From: an uncultured Burkholderiales bacterium
Lineage (GTDB): Bacteria > Pseudomonadota > Gammaproteobacteria > Burkholderiales > Burkholderiaceae_C
Reading direction: 5' to 3'
Assembly (NCBI GenBank): GCA_903925445.1
Contig: CAIYFE010000333.1
Span: forward strand, 1-8,859
Length of the DNA stretch: 8,859 nt
Below are positions 1 through 7,497 of this stretch, in pieces; within the stretch, counting starts at the first letter, position 1, and every line of letters starts with the position of its first letter. The notes under the pieces were generated by a model. It ran no database searches and was not told the origin of the DNA. It was given only the letters and a program-made list of their open reading frames with translations. Both the position numbers and the translations under genes were made by a program.

Positions 1-2002
1 CGGCATGGATGCGTTGCGGATCGACCACGTCGAGTTGCTCGGCCATGTAGGTTTCTGAGGGCAAGGTCAGCACCAAGTCTTTGAAGGCTGCATCCAAAGC
101 GGGGTGACGCAACACGCCGCGCAAGGCCTCGATCAACTCTGGGTTGAGCACTTGCGCGGGTTGGAATTCACCGTGGATCGCCTGCAAGGCCGCTTGCAAG
201 CACAAGCGCTGCGCGGCTTCCCATTGGTTGAACGGGTCGCTGTCGTGGGCCAGCAAAGTCAGCCAATCGGCGCTGGGCAGATCTATTTCAAGTTCGACCG
301 GAGCGCTGAAATCGCGCAACAACGAAGGCACGATGTGCTGATCAGCGGCCAAGTTCAAGTCTTTGAACTCGAACACTTGTTCGGCTTGGGTCAGCACCAG
401 TAATTGGGTGGGAAGCACCTCATGGCCTTGGCTGTCGAGCAAGCCAATTTGAACGGGAATCACAAAAGCTTCTTTGTGATCTTGACCGGGTGTGGCGGGG
501 CAACTTTGCGTCAATTGCAGCCGGTAAGTGCGTGTCGATGCGTCCCATTGGCCTTGCGCTTGCACGCGGGGCGTGCCAGCTTGCGCGTACCAACGCTTGA
601 ATTGCGTCAAATGCTGCGCCAAAGCGGAGCCGGGATTGGCGTCGGCAATGGCTTGCGCAAAGTCATCGCAAGTCACCGCTTGGCCGTCGTGACGCTCGAA
701 GTACAAGGCCATGCCTTTGGCAAAACCAGCGCGGCTGGCTGCGGTGCTGCCATCGCCGACCAAGGTCTGCATCATGCGCACGACTTCCGAGCCTTTTTCG
801 TAAATGGTGACGGTGTAGAAGTTGTTGATTTCCACATAGCTGTCTGGTCGCACGGGGTGCGCCATGGGGCCGGCGTCTTCGGCAAATTGCACCGTGCGCA
901 ACAAACGCACGTCTTCGATGCGCTTGACGGCTTTGGCCGATGCGGCTGCGGCTGGATCGTGCGCCAAAGCTTGGGCGGCCAAATCTTGGCTGAATTCTTG
1001 ATCGCGAAAGACGGTGAGTCCTTCTTTGAGCGAGAGTTGGAACCAATCGCGGCAAGTGATGCGGTTGCCCGTCCAGTTGTGGAAATACTCGTGACCCACC
1101 ACGCTTTCGATGTTGGCGTAGTCGGTGTCGGTGGCCGTGGCTGAGTTGGCCAACACATATTTGGTGTTGAAGATGTTGAGCCCTTTGTTCTCCATCGCGC
1201 CCATGTTGAAGTCGCTGGTGGCAACAATCATGAAGCGCTCCAAATCGAGGCTCAAACCGAAACGGGCTTCGTCCCAGGCAATGCTGGCCATGAGCGAATT
1301 CATGGCGTGTTCGGTTTTGTCCAAATCGCCGGGGCGAACAAACACTTGCAACAAATGTTCTTTGCCTGATTTGGCGCGCACGCGTTGTTCGCGACCCACC
1401 AATCGGCCAGCGACCAAGGCAAACAAGTAAGCAGGTTTTTTGTGCGGATCCACCCAATGCGCGAAATGGCGACCGTCTTCCAAATCGCCTTGCGCCATCA
1501 AATTGCCGTTGGACAGCAACACGGGATAGGCCTTTTTGTCAGCGCGCAGTGTCACGCTGAACAAGGACATGACATCGGGGCGATCCAAGAAATAAGTGAT
1601 GCGACGAAACCCCTCGGCTTCACACTGAGTGAAGAAGGTGTCTTGGCTCACGTACAAGCCAGACAGCTGCGTGTTTTTGATGGGGTTGCAGGTGGTGAAG
1701 ATTTCCAGCGCAAAGGGCTCGTGACCTTCGGGCAGGTTTTCCAACACCAGCTGGTTGCCTTCGAGCTTGAACGAAGTGCCTTGGCCGTTGACCAAAACAC
1801 GCGCCAAGTTGAGATCTTCGCCATCCAAACGCAGCGCTTGCGATGGAAGGTCGGCATTGCGGCGCAACACCATTTTGTTGAGCACGCGGGTTTTGTTGGG
1901 CTCCAGATCAAACGTCAAATCGACGCTGTCAATCCAAAACGCGGGAGCGGTGTAGTCGCTGCGACGAACGAGTGGGGCAGAGCCTTCACGAGATGAGTAC
2001 AT
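1..2002 (-). CDS. pepN: Aminopeptidase N (M1 zinc metallopeptidase), C-terminus beyond the left edge
   Basis: The open frame runs from ATG at 2002 through position 2 without a stop, giving 667 codons of a family usually near 870-900 residues; about the last quarter is missing. PepN is a cytosolic zinc exopeptidase that removes N-terminal residues from peptides during protein turnover. Visible landmarks are the substrate-binding QCEAE (126-130), the GAMEN exopeptidase motif (268-272), the zinc site HEYFH (304-308) with the third ligand E327 in LKEGLTVF, and the transition-state tyrosine Y401 in IYEKG. Up to E327 these sit exactly 7 residues later than in Escherichia coli PepN (GAMEN 261, HEXXH 297, E320). 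The tyrosine sits 20 later than Y381 because of an Ala-rich insertion of about 13 residues near 343-355. The frame is intact across the catalytic core. The start lies 21 bases after the prfB stop with only a weak purine stretch (GAAAGAA) before it, so translation may be coupled to prfB. Confidence 0.97.
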   Translation of the reverse strand, partial: MYSSREGSAPLVRRSDYTAPAFWIDSVDLTFDLEPNKTRVLNKMVLRRNADLPSQALRLDGEDLNLARVLVNGQGTSFKLEGNQLVLENLPEGHEPFALEIFTTCNPIKNTQLSGLYVSQDTFFTQCEAEGFRRITYFLDRPDVMSLFSVTLRADKKAYPVLLSNGNLMAQGDLEDGRHFAHWVDPHKKPAYLFALVAGRLVGREQRVRAKSGKEHLLQVFVRPGDLDKTEHAMNSLMASIAWDEARFGLSLDLERFMIVATSDFNMGAMENKGLNIFNTKYVLANSATATDTDYANIESVVGHEYFHNWTGNRITCRDWFQLSLKEGLTVFRDQEFSQDLAAQALAHDPAAAASAKAVKRIEDVRLLRTVQFAEDAGPMAHPVRPDSYVEINNFYTVTIYEKGSEVVRMMQTLVGDGSTAASRAGFAKGMALYFERHDGQAVTCDDFAQAIADANPGSALAQHLTQFKRWYAQAGTPRVQAQGQWDASTRTYRLQLTQSCPATPGQDHKEAFVIPVQIGLLDSQGHEVLPTQLLVLTQAEQVFEFKDLNLAADQHIVPSLLRDFSAPVELEIDLPSADWLTLLAHDSDPFNQWEAAQRLCLQAALQAIHGEFQPAQVLNPELIEALRGVLRHPALDAAFKDLVLTLPSETYMAEQLDVVDPQRIHA

Positions 2003-2023
2003 GGGTTCTTTCAGTCAACTCAA

Positions 2024-3128
2024 TCAAACGCCTTGCTTGAGCGAGGCTTCGATGAAGGCATCGAGGTCGCCGTCCAGCACTTTTTGGGTGTTTGAAATTT
2101 CTACGTTGGTGCGCAAATCTTTGATGCGCGATTGATCCAGCACATAGCTGCGAATTTGATGACCCCAGCCCACATCGGTTTTGGTGTCTTCGAGTTTTTG
2201 TTGGGCTTCCATGCGTTTGCGCATTTCGAAGTCATACAGGCGTGAGCGCAGGCGCTTCCACGCCACATCGCGGTTGCTGTGTTGGCTGCGACCGTCTTGG
2301 CACTGCACCACGATGCCGGTGGGAATGTGGGTCAAACGAACGGCGGAATCGGTTTTGTTGATGTGCTGCCCGCCCGCACCGCTGGCGCGAAACGTGTCGG
2401 TGCGCACATCTGCGGGGTTGATGTCGATTTCAATCGAGTCGTCAATTTCGGGGTACACAAACAGCGATGCAAACGATGTGTGGCGTCCACCGGAGCTGTC
2501 AAACGGCGATTTGCGCACCAAACGATGCACGCCGGTTTCGGTGCGCAGCAAGCCAAAGGCGTAATCGCCTTCGATTTTGATGGTGGCGCTTTTGATGCCT
2601 GCCACATCGCCGGGGGTTTCGTCTTCGACGGTGGCTTTGAAGCCTTTGCGTTCGGCGTAGCGCAAATACTGGCGCAACAACATGCTCGCCCAATCGCAGG
2701 CTTCGGTGCCGCCGGCGCCTGCTTGCAAGTCAACAAACGCGTTGCAGGAATCGGCCTCGTTGTTGAACATGCGTCGGAATTCGAGCTTTTCGATGTCAGC
2801 CAGCAGTTTTTGGGTGTCTGCTTCCAGCGTGATCAAACCGTCTTCATCGCCTTCGGCTTTGCTCATTTCGAACAACTCGGTGTTGTCCGCCAACTCTTGG
2901 GTCAAACGGGTGAGGGTCAGCACCACGTCGTCGAGCGATTTTTTTTCTTTGCCCAGTTCTTGGGCTTTTTTGGGGTCGTTCCAGACCGCAGGGTCTTCCA
3001 GCGAGGCGTTGACGGTTCTCAGACGTTCGGATTTGGCATCGAAGTCAAAGATACCTCCGTAAATCGACCGCGCGCGCGCTCAGGTCGATCAAGGTGGAGC
3101 CAATGAGGTTGATGCGTTCTGCTTCCAT
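2024..3128 (-). CDS. prfB: Peptide chain release factor 2 (RF2), expressed by programmed +1 frameshift
   Basis: RF2 recognises UGA and UAA stop codons on the ribosome and triggers peptide release. The gene is in two frames: 27 codons from ATG at 3128 end at an in-frame TGA (3047-3045). After skipping one base (3047) reading continues from GAC at 3046 to the TGA at 2024, giving 367 residues, the usual RF2 length. A call limited to one frame would begin wrongly, for example at the GTG at 2926. Motifs are the stop-codon-reading SPF (207-209), the peptidyl-transferase-centre GGQ (252-254) inside SGAGGQH, and an alanine (A248) at the position equivalent to E. coli residue 246, where K-12 unusually has threonine. 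The N-terminal part reads LRRYLDFDA across the shift, matching E. coli LRGYLDYDA. pepN follows after 21 bases; lysS, the common prfB partner, is not next to it. Upstream lies the barrel gene, 48 bases away. The start has no strong ribosome-binding site; RF2 level is expected to be self-regulated by the frameshift. Confidence 0.97.
3045..3058 (-). other. prfB: prfB programmed +1 frameshift site
   Basis: On the minus strand the site reads GGAGGT TAT-type spacing into the slippery CTT and the in-frame TGA followed by C. The Shine-Dalgarno-like GGAGGT occupies 3058-3053, the slip codon CTT 3050-3048, and TGA 3047-3045, with C at 3044. The gap between the last G of AGG and CTT is the three-base TAT codon, the same as in E. 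coli prfB. In known RF2 genes, pairing of this internal element with 16S rRNA and slow decoding of UGA when RF2 is scarce push the ribosome into the +1 frame, giving negative feedback. The sequence is seen directly; the mechanism is inferred from the well-studied homologous site. Confidence 0.96.
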
Positions 3129-3176
3129 GGTGTCTATTTCTGTGTGAATTTGGGAATAACCCAGCATTTTCTCACG

Positions 3177-3710
3177 TTAGAAGCTGTGCCCGTAAGCAAA
3201 CATCAGCGCCGCATCGCCCAGCAAGATCAGTTGGGCGGAATCGTGGTCGTTGAAACGGTAGCCCAGCGACGGAATGATGGCCGGTGCGATGCCGTAGTTG
3301 TTGAACGGAATTTTGTCTTGGTAGGCGCCTCGGTAGCCGTAAAGCAAGCCGCCAGAGACTTTGACAAACCAGTGCTCTGAGCCGCCAATGCGAGGCCACT
3401 CTTTGCCCGCATACACATAAGTGGAAAGTTGTCCAAATGAGTTGGTGAACAGCGCCGCGCCGCAAAACCGCTCATCCGCGCCCAATTTGTCCAGGCCCAC
3501 CAAGTTGACGGTTTTGTGATTCGGGTTGTAGTTCCAGTGGTGCGTGAACGGCGAAAGGGTCAGGCTCCAGGTGTCTTTGTCGCTGGGGTCGCTGGAGGCC
3601 GCCGCGCTGGGGCACAGGGTTTGCAGCCAATCACTGGCCAAGGCAACGCGTGGGAGCGCCAAACAGGCGGCGACACCCAGCAGTGCGTGAGGTAAAAATT
3701 TTCGGAACAT
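3177..3710 (-). CDS. Exported small protein, probable outer-membrane beta-barrel, function unknown
   Basis: This 177-residue protein has a clear signal peptide: basic MFRK start, hydrophobic stretch 8-20, and an A-L-A cleavage motif ending at A25. The mature part (about 152 residues) has alternating polar/hydrophobic strands rich in Tyr, Phe and Gly, and ends in phenylalanine (GHSF), as outer-membrane barrels often do. Landmarks are HHW (57-59), a FTNSFG block (88-93), GGLLYGYRGAY (120-130) and an IPFN...APAIIPSLGYR stretch (134-152). Length and this last block recall the lipid A palmitoyltransferase PagP, and HH57-58 could match the PagP catalytic His. However, the PagP Asp-Ser pair would be Asn-Ser (90-91) here, so palmitoyltransferase activity is not supported. 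From memory, similar proteins are widespread in beta- and gammaproteobacteria and carry unproven labels such as glycerol-3-phosphate transporter. C33 and C83 could form a disulfide. The start is the only usable ATG. It lies 8 bases after the hydrolase stop, with GAGGA directly abutting it, so reinitiation or coupling is likely. Confidence 0.8.
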   Translation of the reverse strand: MFRKFLPHALLGVAACLALPRVALASDWLQTLCPSAAASSDPSDKDTWSLTLSPFTHHWNYNPNHKTVNLVGLDKLGADERFCGAALFTNSFGQLSTYVYAGKEWPRIGGSEHWFVKVSGGLLYGYRGAYQDKIPFNNYGIAPAIIPSLGYRFNDHDSAQLILLGDAALMFAYGHSF

Positions 3711-3718
3711 TCCTCATT

Positions 3719-4633
3719 TTAAAGAATGAATTTTTCTAACATTTCAGCCAGTTTTTGCGGTTGATCGTGGTGCAGCATGTGCCCAGCGTCTTGCACCACG
3801 GCGTGGCTGAGTTGGGGCACCGAGGCGATGCGTTGCTTGAACTCGTCCAAGGTGTATTTACCTTTCCACCACTGCGTCAAGCTGTCGTCTTGTGCAACCA
3901 CGCACAAGGTGGGCGCCGTGATGCGCTCGTAAATGGACTGCACTTCGTCGAGTCGAAACAATTGCGCGTTGATGATTTTGTGCGCCGCATGACCCAAGAT
4001 GTGCCATTGGCCTTGCGCATCTTGGCGCGCCCAGTGTTGCGCCAACCAATGGGCTTTGTCCGAGCCCAAGCGGGGATTGGTTTTGATCAGACGTTGGGCG
4101 ACGCTTTCTAAGTTGTCGTAAGACTTGAGGTTCAAGTCGCCGCGTTCAAAGGCCTTGAGTTCATCCATCCATTTGGCGTAACGGCTGGCGGCTTGCGCGG
4201 GGCGGGCGTTGGGCATGCCAAAGCCTTCCAAATTCACCAACTTGGCGATGCGCTCAGGGCGGGTGCCTGCGTACAGCGTGGCAATGTGCCCGCCCATGCT
4301 GTGTCCGATCAAATGAACCGGTTGGTCGCCCACGTAGTGATCGAGCAAAAAATCCAAATCGGCCAAGTAATCGGCAAACCAGTAATTGTCTGCATGCGGC
4401 GTTTCGGTCAGGCCGAAGCCGCGCCAATCCGGGGCGATCACCCAGTGGTCTTGCGCCATCGCATCGATCACAAATTGAAACGAGGCCGACACGTCCATCC
4501 AGCCATGCACCATGACCCAAGGCGCGGCGTTTTTGGAGGGCGTGCCCCATTGGCGCACGTGGTATTGCAGCTGTCGTATCGGTACAAACTCGCTGCGAGA
4601 GTTTCTTTGAATTCGGTACATTGCTTCAATCAT
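3719..4633 (-). CDS. Alpha/beta-fold serine hydrolase
   Basis: The 304-residue protein has the complete alpha/beta-hydrolase signature. HGW (43-45) supplies the oxyanion-hole region, the nucleophile elbow GHSMGG has S112, the acid is D249 or D250 in VVAQDDS, and the catalytic histidine is H285 in DAGHMLHHDQP. The PDWRGFGLT stretch (68-76) is typical of the esterase, epoxide-hydrolase and dehalogenase-like superfamily. No signal peptide is visible, so it should be cytoplasmic. The substrate cannot be told from sequence; an ester or acyl substrate is most likely. The start is uncertain: ATG at 4633 (M1) and ATG at 4621 (M5) both lack a good ribosome-binding site. With the 4633 start only 11 bases separate it from the divergent acyl-CoA synthetase gene. 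The barrel-protein gene follows after 8 bases, which suggests co-expression. Confidence 0.92.
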   Translation of the reverse strand: MIEAMYRIQRNSRSEFVPIRQLQYHVRQWGTPSKNAAPWVMVHGWMDVSASFQFVIDAMAQDHWVIAPDWRGFGLTETPHADNYWFADYLADLDFLLDHYVGDQPVHLIGHSMGGHIATLYAGTRPERIAKLVNLEGFGMPNARPAQAASRYAKWMDELKAFERGDLNLKSYDNLESVAQRLIKTNPRLGSDKAHWLAQHWARQDAQGQWHILGHAAHKIINAQLFRLDEVQSIYERITAPTLCVVAQDDSLTQWWKGKYTLDEFKQRIASVPQLSHAVVQDAGHMLHHDQPQKLAEMLEKFIL

Positions 4634-4638
4634 AAGGA
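4634..4638 (+). promoter_or_regulatory. Ribosome-binding site of the acyl-CoA synthetase gene
   Basis: AAGGA lies six bases before the ATG at 4645, which fixes that start over the later in-frame ATG (codon 6). It directly adjoins the proposed start codon of the divergent hydrolase (4631-4633), so the plus-strand leader must overlap the hydrolase coding region. Confidence 0.75.
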
Positions 4639-4644
4639 AAACCC

Positions 4645-6372
4645 ATGAAGCGCGAATCGATGCACCCCTCCACCACCGATTTTTATCAGGCCATGCAGCG
4701 TGGGTTTTTGTGGTCTGTGCCAGAAAACTTCAACATGGCCGAGGTGTGCAGCCAGCGGTGGGCAAAAAAATCCGATGCCGAGCAACGTGTCGCCATCGTG
4801 TCTCACGCCGATTCAGGTCAGCCCCAAACCTACAGTTATGCCGACTTGCAACGCCAAGCCGCTGCCTTGAGCCATGTGCTGGTGTCCTTGGGGGTGAACC
4901 GCGGCGACCGCGTGGCCATCGTGTTGCCGCAGCGATTTGAAACCGCCGTGGCCTACATGGCGGTGCTGCAAATGGGGGCCGTGGCCATGCCTTTGTCGCT
5001 TTTGTTTGGTCCAGAAGCATTGGCGTATCGATTGCAAGACAGCGAAGCTGTCGTGGCCATCGCCGATGCCGCTTGCGTGGCCAACGTGCAAGCCGTGCGC
5101 GCGCAATGCCCAGCTTTGCGGCATGTTTTGGGCTTGGATGTTGGCGCAACGCCCGATACCTTGGATTACCGCAGCGCATTGGCGGCTCAGCAGCGTCAAT
5201 TTCAAGCCGTGCAAACCAAAGCTGAAGAAGCGGCGGTGTTGATCTACACCAGTGGCACCACCGGACCGCCCAAAGGCGCTTTGATTCCGCACCGCGCCTT
5301 GATTGGCAACTTGACGGGGTTTGTGTGCAGTCAAAACTGGTTTGGTTTTTCACCCAACGGGCGCGACGCGCCCACGCCCAGCGTGTTTTGGTCGCCCGCC
5401 GATTGGGCTTGGACCGGAGGTTTGATGGACGCCTTGCTGCCCACGCTTTACTTTGGTCGCCCAATCGTGGCGTGGAACGGGCGATTCAGCCCGGAATTGG
5501 CTTTTACGCTCATGCAACAGCACGGCGTGACGCACACGTTTTTATTTCCCACTGCGCTCAAAGCGATGATGAAGGCGTATCCAGCGCCGAAAAAACACTT
5601 TCGCCTCGCGTTGCAAGCCATCATGAGCGCGGGCGAAGCCGTCGGCGATGCGGTGTTTGCCTACTGCCAAGACCATTTGGGGGTGACCGTCAACGAAATG
5701 TTTGGTCAAACCGAAATCAACTACATCGTGGGCAATTGCGCCATGAATGGACAAGCGCGAGATGGGGTGGGCTGGCCGGCCAAGCCAGGCAGCATGGGCA
5801 AAGCGTATCCTGGCCATCGCGTGGCCGTGATTGACGAACATGGGCACGAATGCCCACCCGGCGTGCCCGGCGATGTGGCCTTGCATCGCTTGAACCAACA
5901 CGGTCAACCCGATCCGATTTTCTTTTTGGGTTACTGGAAAAACGAGGCGGCCACCCGCGCCAAATTCAGCGGCGACTGGTGTCGCACCGGCGATTTGGCG
6001 GTGTGCGACGAAGCGGGCTACCTCTGGTACCAAGGCCGCGCCGACGATGTGTTCAAGGCGGCTGGCTATCGGATCGGGCCCAGTGAGATCGAAAACTGCC
6101 TGATCAAACATCCCGCTGTCGCCAATGCGGCAGTCGTGCCCAAGCCCGACGCCCAACGCGGTGCGCTGGTCAAAGCCTACGTCGTCTTGTCGCCCGGTTT
6201 TCAAGCCAGCCCAGCCTTGGTGGCCGATTTGCAAGCCCATGTGCGAGGCAAACTCGCGCCCTACGAATACCCCAAAGAGATTGAATTCATTGACCAATTG
6301 CCCATGACCACGACCGGAAAAGTGCAACGCCGCGTCTTGCGTTTGCAGGAAGAGGCGCGCGCAAAGCTATAG
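4645..6372 (+). CDS. AMP-forming acyl-CoA synthetase (medium-chain/acetyl-type, ANL superfamily)
   Basis: This 575-residue enzyme activates a carboxylic acid with ATP to an acyl-adenylate and then transfers the acyl group to coenzyme A. All adenylate-forming core motifs are present: the phosphate-binding loop YTSGTTGPPKG (201-211), MSAGEAV (327-333), the adenine/Mg-binding MFGQTE (352-357), the hinge-region TGD (448-450), GYRIGPSEIE (474-483) and the catalytic lysine K559 in TTGKVQRR. The N-terminal FNMAEVCSQRWA (29-40) resembles medium-chain acyl-CoA synthetases and AcsA-like short-chain enzymes. Family membership is firm, but chain-length preference is not: acetate, propionate, other short or medium fatty acids, or an aromatic acid are all possible. 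It is shorter than classical acetyl-CoA synthetase Acs (about 650 residues), so the symbol acs is not used. No terminator is seen before the aldo/keto reductase, whose start is 36 bases downstream. Confidence 0.95.
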   Translation: MKRESMHPSTTDFYQAMQRGFLWSVPENFNMAEVCSQRWAKKSDAEQRVAIVSHADSGQPQTYSYADLQRQAAALSHVLVSLGVNRGDRVAIVLPQRFETAVAYMAVLQMGAVAMPLSLLFGPEALAYRLQDSEAVVAIADAACVANVQAVRAQCPALRHVLGLDVGATPDTLDYRSALAAQQRQFQAVQTKAEEAAVLIYTSGTTGPPKGALIPHRALIGNLTGFVCSQNWFGFSPNGRDAPTPSVFWSPADWAWTGGLMDALLPTLYFGRPIVAWNGRFSPELAFTLMQQHGVTHTFLFPTALKAMMKAYPAPKKHFRLALQAIMSAGEAVGDAVFAYCQDHLGVTVNEMFGQTEINYIVGNCAMNGQARDGVGWPAKPGSMGKAYPGHRVAVIDEHGHECPPGVPGDVALHRLNQHGQPDPIFFLGYWKNEAATRAKFSGDWCRTGDLAVCDEAGYLWYQGRADDVFKAAGYRIGPSEIENCLIKHPAVANAAVVPKPDAQRGALVKAYVVLSPGFQASPALVADLQAHVRGKLAPYEYPKEIEFIDQLPMTTTGKVQRRVLRLQEEARAKL

Positions 6373-6396
6373 ACTTGTGCGTTTTGATACTTTTTT

Positions 6397-6400
6397 GGAG
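6397..6400 (+). promoter_or_regulatory. tas: Ribosome-binding site deciding the tas start
   Basis: GGAG at 6397-6400 is eight bases before the ATG at 6409. The upstream in-frame GTG at 6400 shares a base with this element and so cannot be initiated from it. This favours the ATG and a product of 358 residues. Confidence 0.75.
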
Positions 6401-6408
6401 TGAATGAC

Positions 6409-7485
6409 ATGAGCCTTCCCTTGGTTCAGCTGGGCACCAGCGATCTGAAAGTCACCCCCATTTGTTTGGGCACCATGACCTTTGGCGAGCAAGTCAACGA
6501 GGCAGATTCCCATGCCATTCTTGACCGCTCTTTGGCGCGCGGCGTCAACTTCATTGACACCGCCGAAATGTATTCCGTGCCGGCGCGCCAAGAAACCTGC
6601 AATGCCACCGAAACTATCATTGGCAATTGGTTTGCCAAGCGCCCAGGCGCGCGCGAAAAAATTGTGTTGGCCACCAAAGTGGCGGGACCCTCACGCGGCA
6701 TGCCCTGGATTCGCGAAGGCTCGGGCATGACGGCGCAAGACATCTTGGCCGCATGCGACGCCAGCTTGAAACGCCTCAAAACCGATGTGATTGACCTCTA
6801 CCAAATTCATTGGCCCGAGCGCCACGTGCCGGCCTTTGGCATGATGTATTACGACCCCAGCAAAGACAAATCGGTCACGCCCATCCACGAGCAACTCCAA
6901 GCCATGGCGCAGTTGGTCAAAGCCGGCAAAGTGCGCCACATCGGTTTGTCCAACGAAACCCCTTACGGTGTTCATGAGTTTGTGCGCTTGGCCGAACAAC
7001 ACGGCTTGCCCCGCATCGCGACCACGCAAAACCCTTATTGCCTCATCAACCGCACGTATGAAAACGGTTTGGACGAAACCTGTCACCGCTTGAATGTGGG
7101 CTTGTTGGCTTACTCGCCACTGGGTTTTGGTTTGTTGACGGGCAAATACGACCAAGGCGGCATTGAAGGGGCCAGCGCGCCACAAGGCGCAGCAGGCGGG
7201 CGCATGTCTTTGTTTGAGAGCATGCGCAAACAACGCTGGGGTCGTCCCGAAGCGCTGGCGGCGTCGCGTCGCTACAACGCACTGGCCAAAGAACACGGCC
7301 TCACACCGACCCAAATGGCGTTGGCGTTTTGCTACACCAAGTGGCAAGTTGCCAGCACCATCATCGGCGTGACTTCGCTGGCGCAGCTGGACGCAGACTT
7401 GGACGCTTGGGGCACCACCTTGTCGCCCGAATTGCTGGCCGCCATCGATGCGGTGCGTTGGGACATCCGCGATCCCGCTCTTTGA
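6409..7485 (+). CDS. tas: Aldo/keto reductase, Tas type
   Basis: The 358-residue protein is an NADP(H)-dependent oxidoreductase of the aldo/keto reductase superfamily, closest by eye to E. coli Tas. Shared signatures are LGTMTFGEQ (20-28), the AEMY(S/P)VP block (52-58), ATKVAGPSR (88-96), LKRLKTDVIDLYQIHWP (120-136), IGLSNET (178-184), TQNPY (206-210) and LAYSPLGFG.LTGKY (233-247). The catalytic tetrad is complete: D50, Y55, K90 and H134. The natural substrate is unknown. E. coli Tas was found as a suppressor of tyrosine auxotrophy under starvation, which does not define its reaction. A start at GTG 6400 is possible but overlaps the ribosome-binding site, so ATG 6409 is preferred. plsY begins 12 bases after its stop, so the two are probably co-transcribed. 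The protein is soluble and cytoplasmic, with no signal peptide. Confidence 0.94.
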   Translation: MSLPLVQLGTSDLKVTPICLGTMTFGEQVNEADSHAILDRSLARGVNFIDTAEMYSVPARQETCNATETIIGNWFAKRPGAREKIVLATKVAGPSRGMPWIREGSGMTAQDILAACDASLKRLKTDVIDLYQIHWPERHVPAFGMMYYDPSKDKSVTPIHEQLQAMAQLVKAGKVRHIGLSNETPYGVHEFVRLAEQHGLPRIATTQNPYCLINRTYENGLDETCHRLNVGLLAYSPLGFGLLTGKYDQGGIEGASAPQGAAGGRMSLFESMRKQRWGRPEALAASRRYNALAKEHGLTPTQMALAFCYTKWQVASTIIGVTSLAQLDADLDAWGTTLSPELLAAIDAVRWDIRDPAL

Positions 7486-7497
7486 AGAAAGCTCCTC

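Noticed and set aside
404..1144. A 246-codon plus-strand open frame opposite pepN
   Set aside because: It lies wholly antisense to the catalytic core of pepN, whose motifs are intact, and its translation shows no recognisable domain; it is a by-product of codon bias.
3069..3079. Alternating CG run near the prfB start
   Set aside because: Explained by the Ser-Ala-Arg-Ala codons of RF2; too short to claim a structural DNA element.
2279..3106. A 275-codon plus-strand open frame opposite prfB
   Set aside because: Antisense to a well-supported RF2 gene, with Phe/Gly/Val-rich low-complexity translation typical of mirror frames.
3129..3176. Possible terminator between the barrel gene and prfB (TGGG...CCCA hairpin)
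   Set aside because: The stem is only four base pairs and no T run follows, so read-through into prfB is more likely.
4607..4636. TTGAAT and CATAAG as a plus-strand promoter for the acyl-CoA synthetase
   Set aside because: Transcription would begin at or after the ribosome-binding site (4634-4638), which contradicts its use.
5542..6327. A 261-codon minus-strand open frame opposite the acyl-CoA synthetase
   Set aside because: Fully inside a gene with all ANL motifs; no independent coding signal seen.
6400..6408. GTG start for the Tas gene
   Set aside because: It overlaps the last base of the GGAG ribosome-binding site; the ATG at 6409 has proper spacing.
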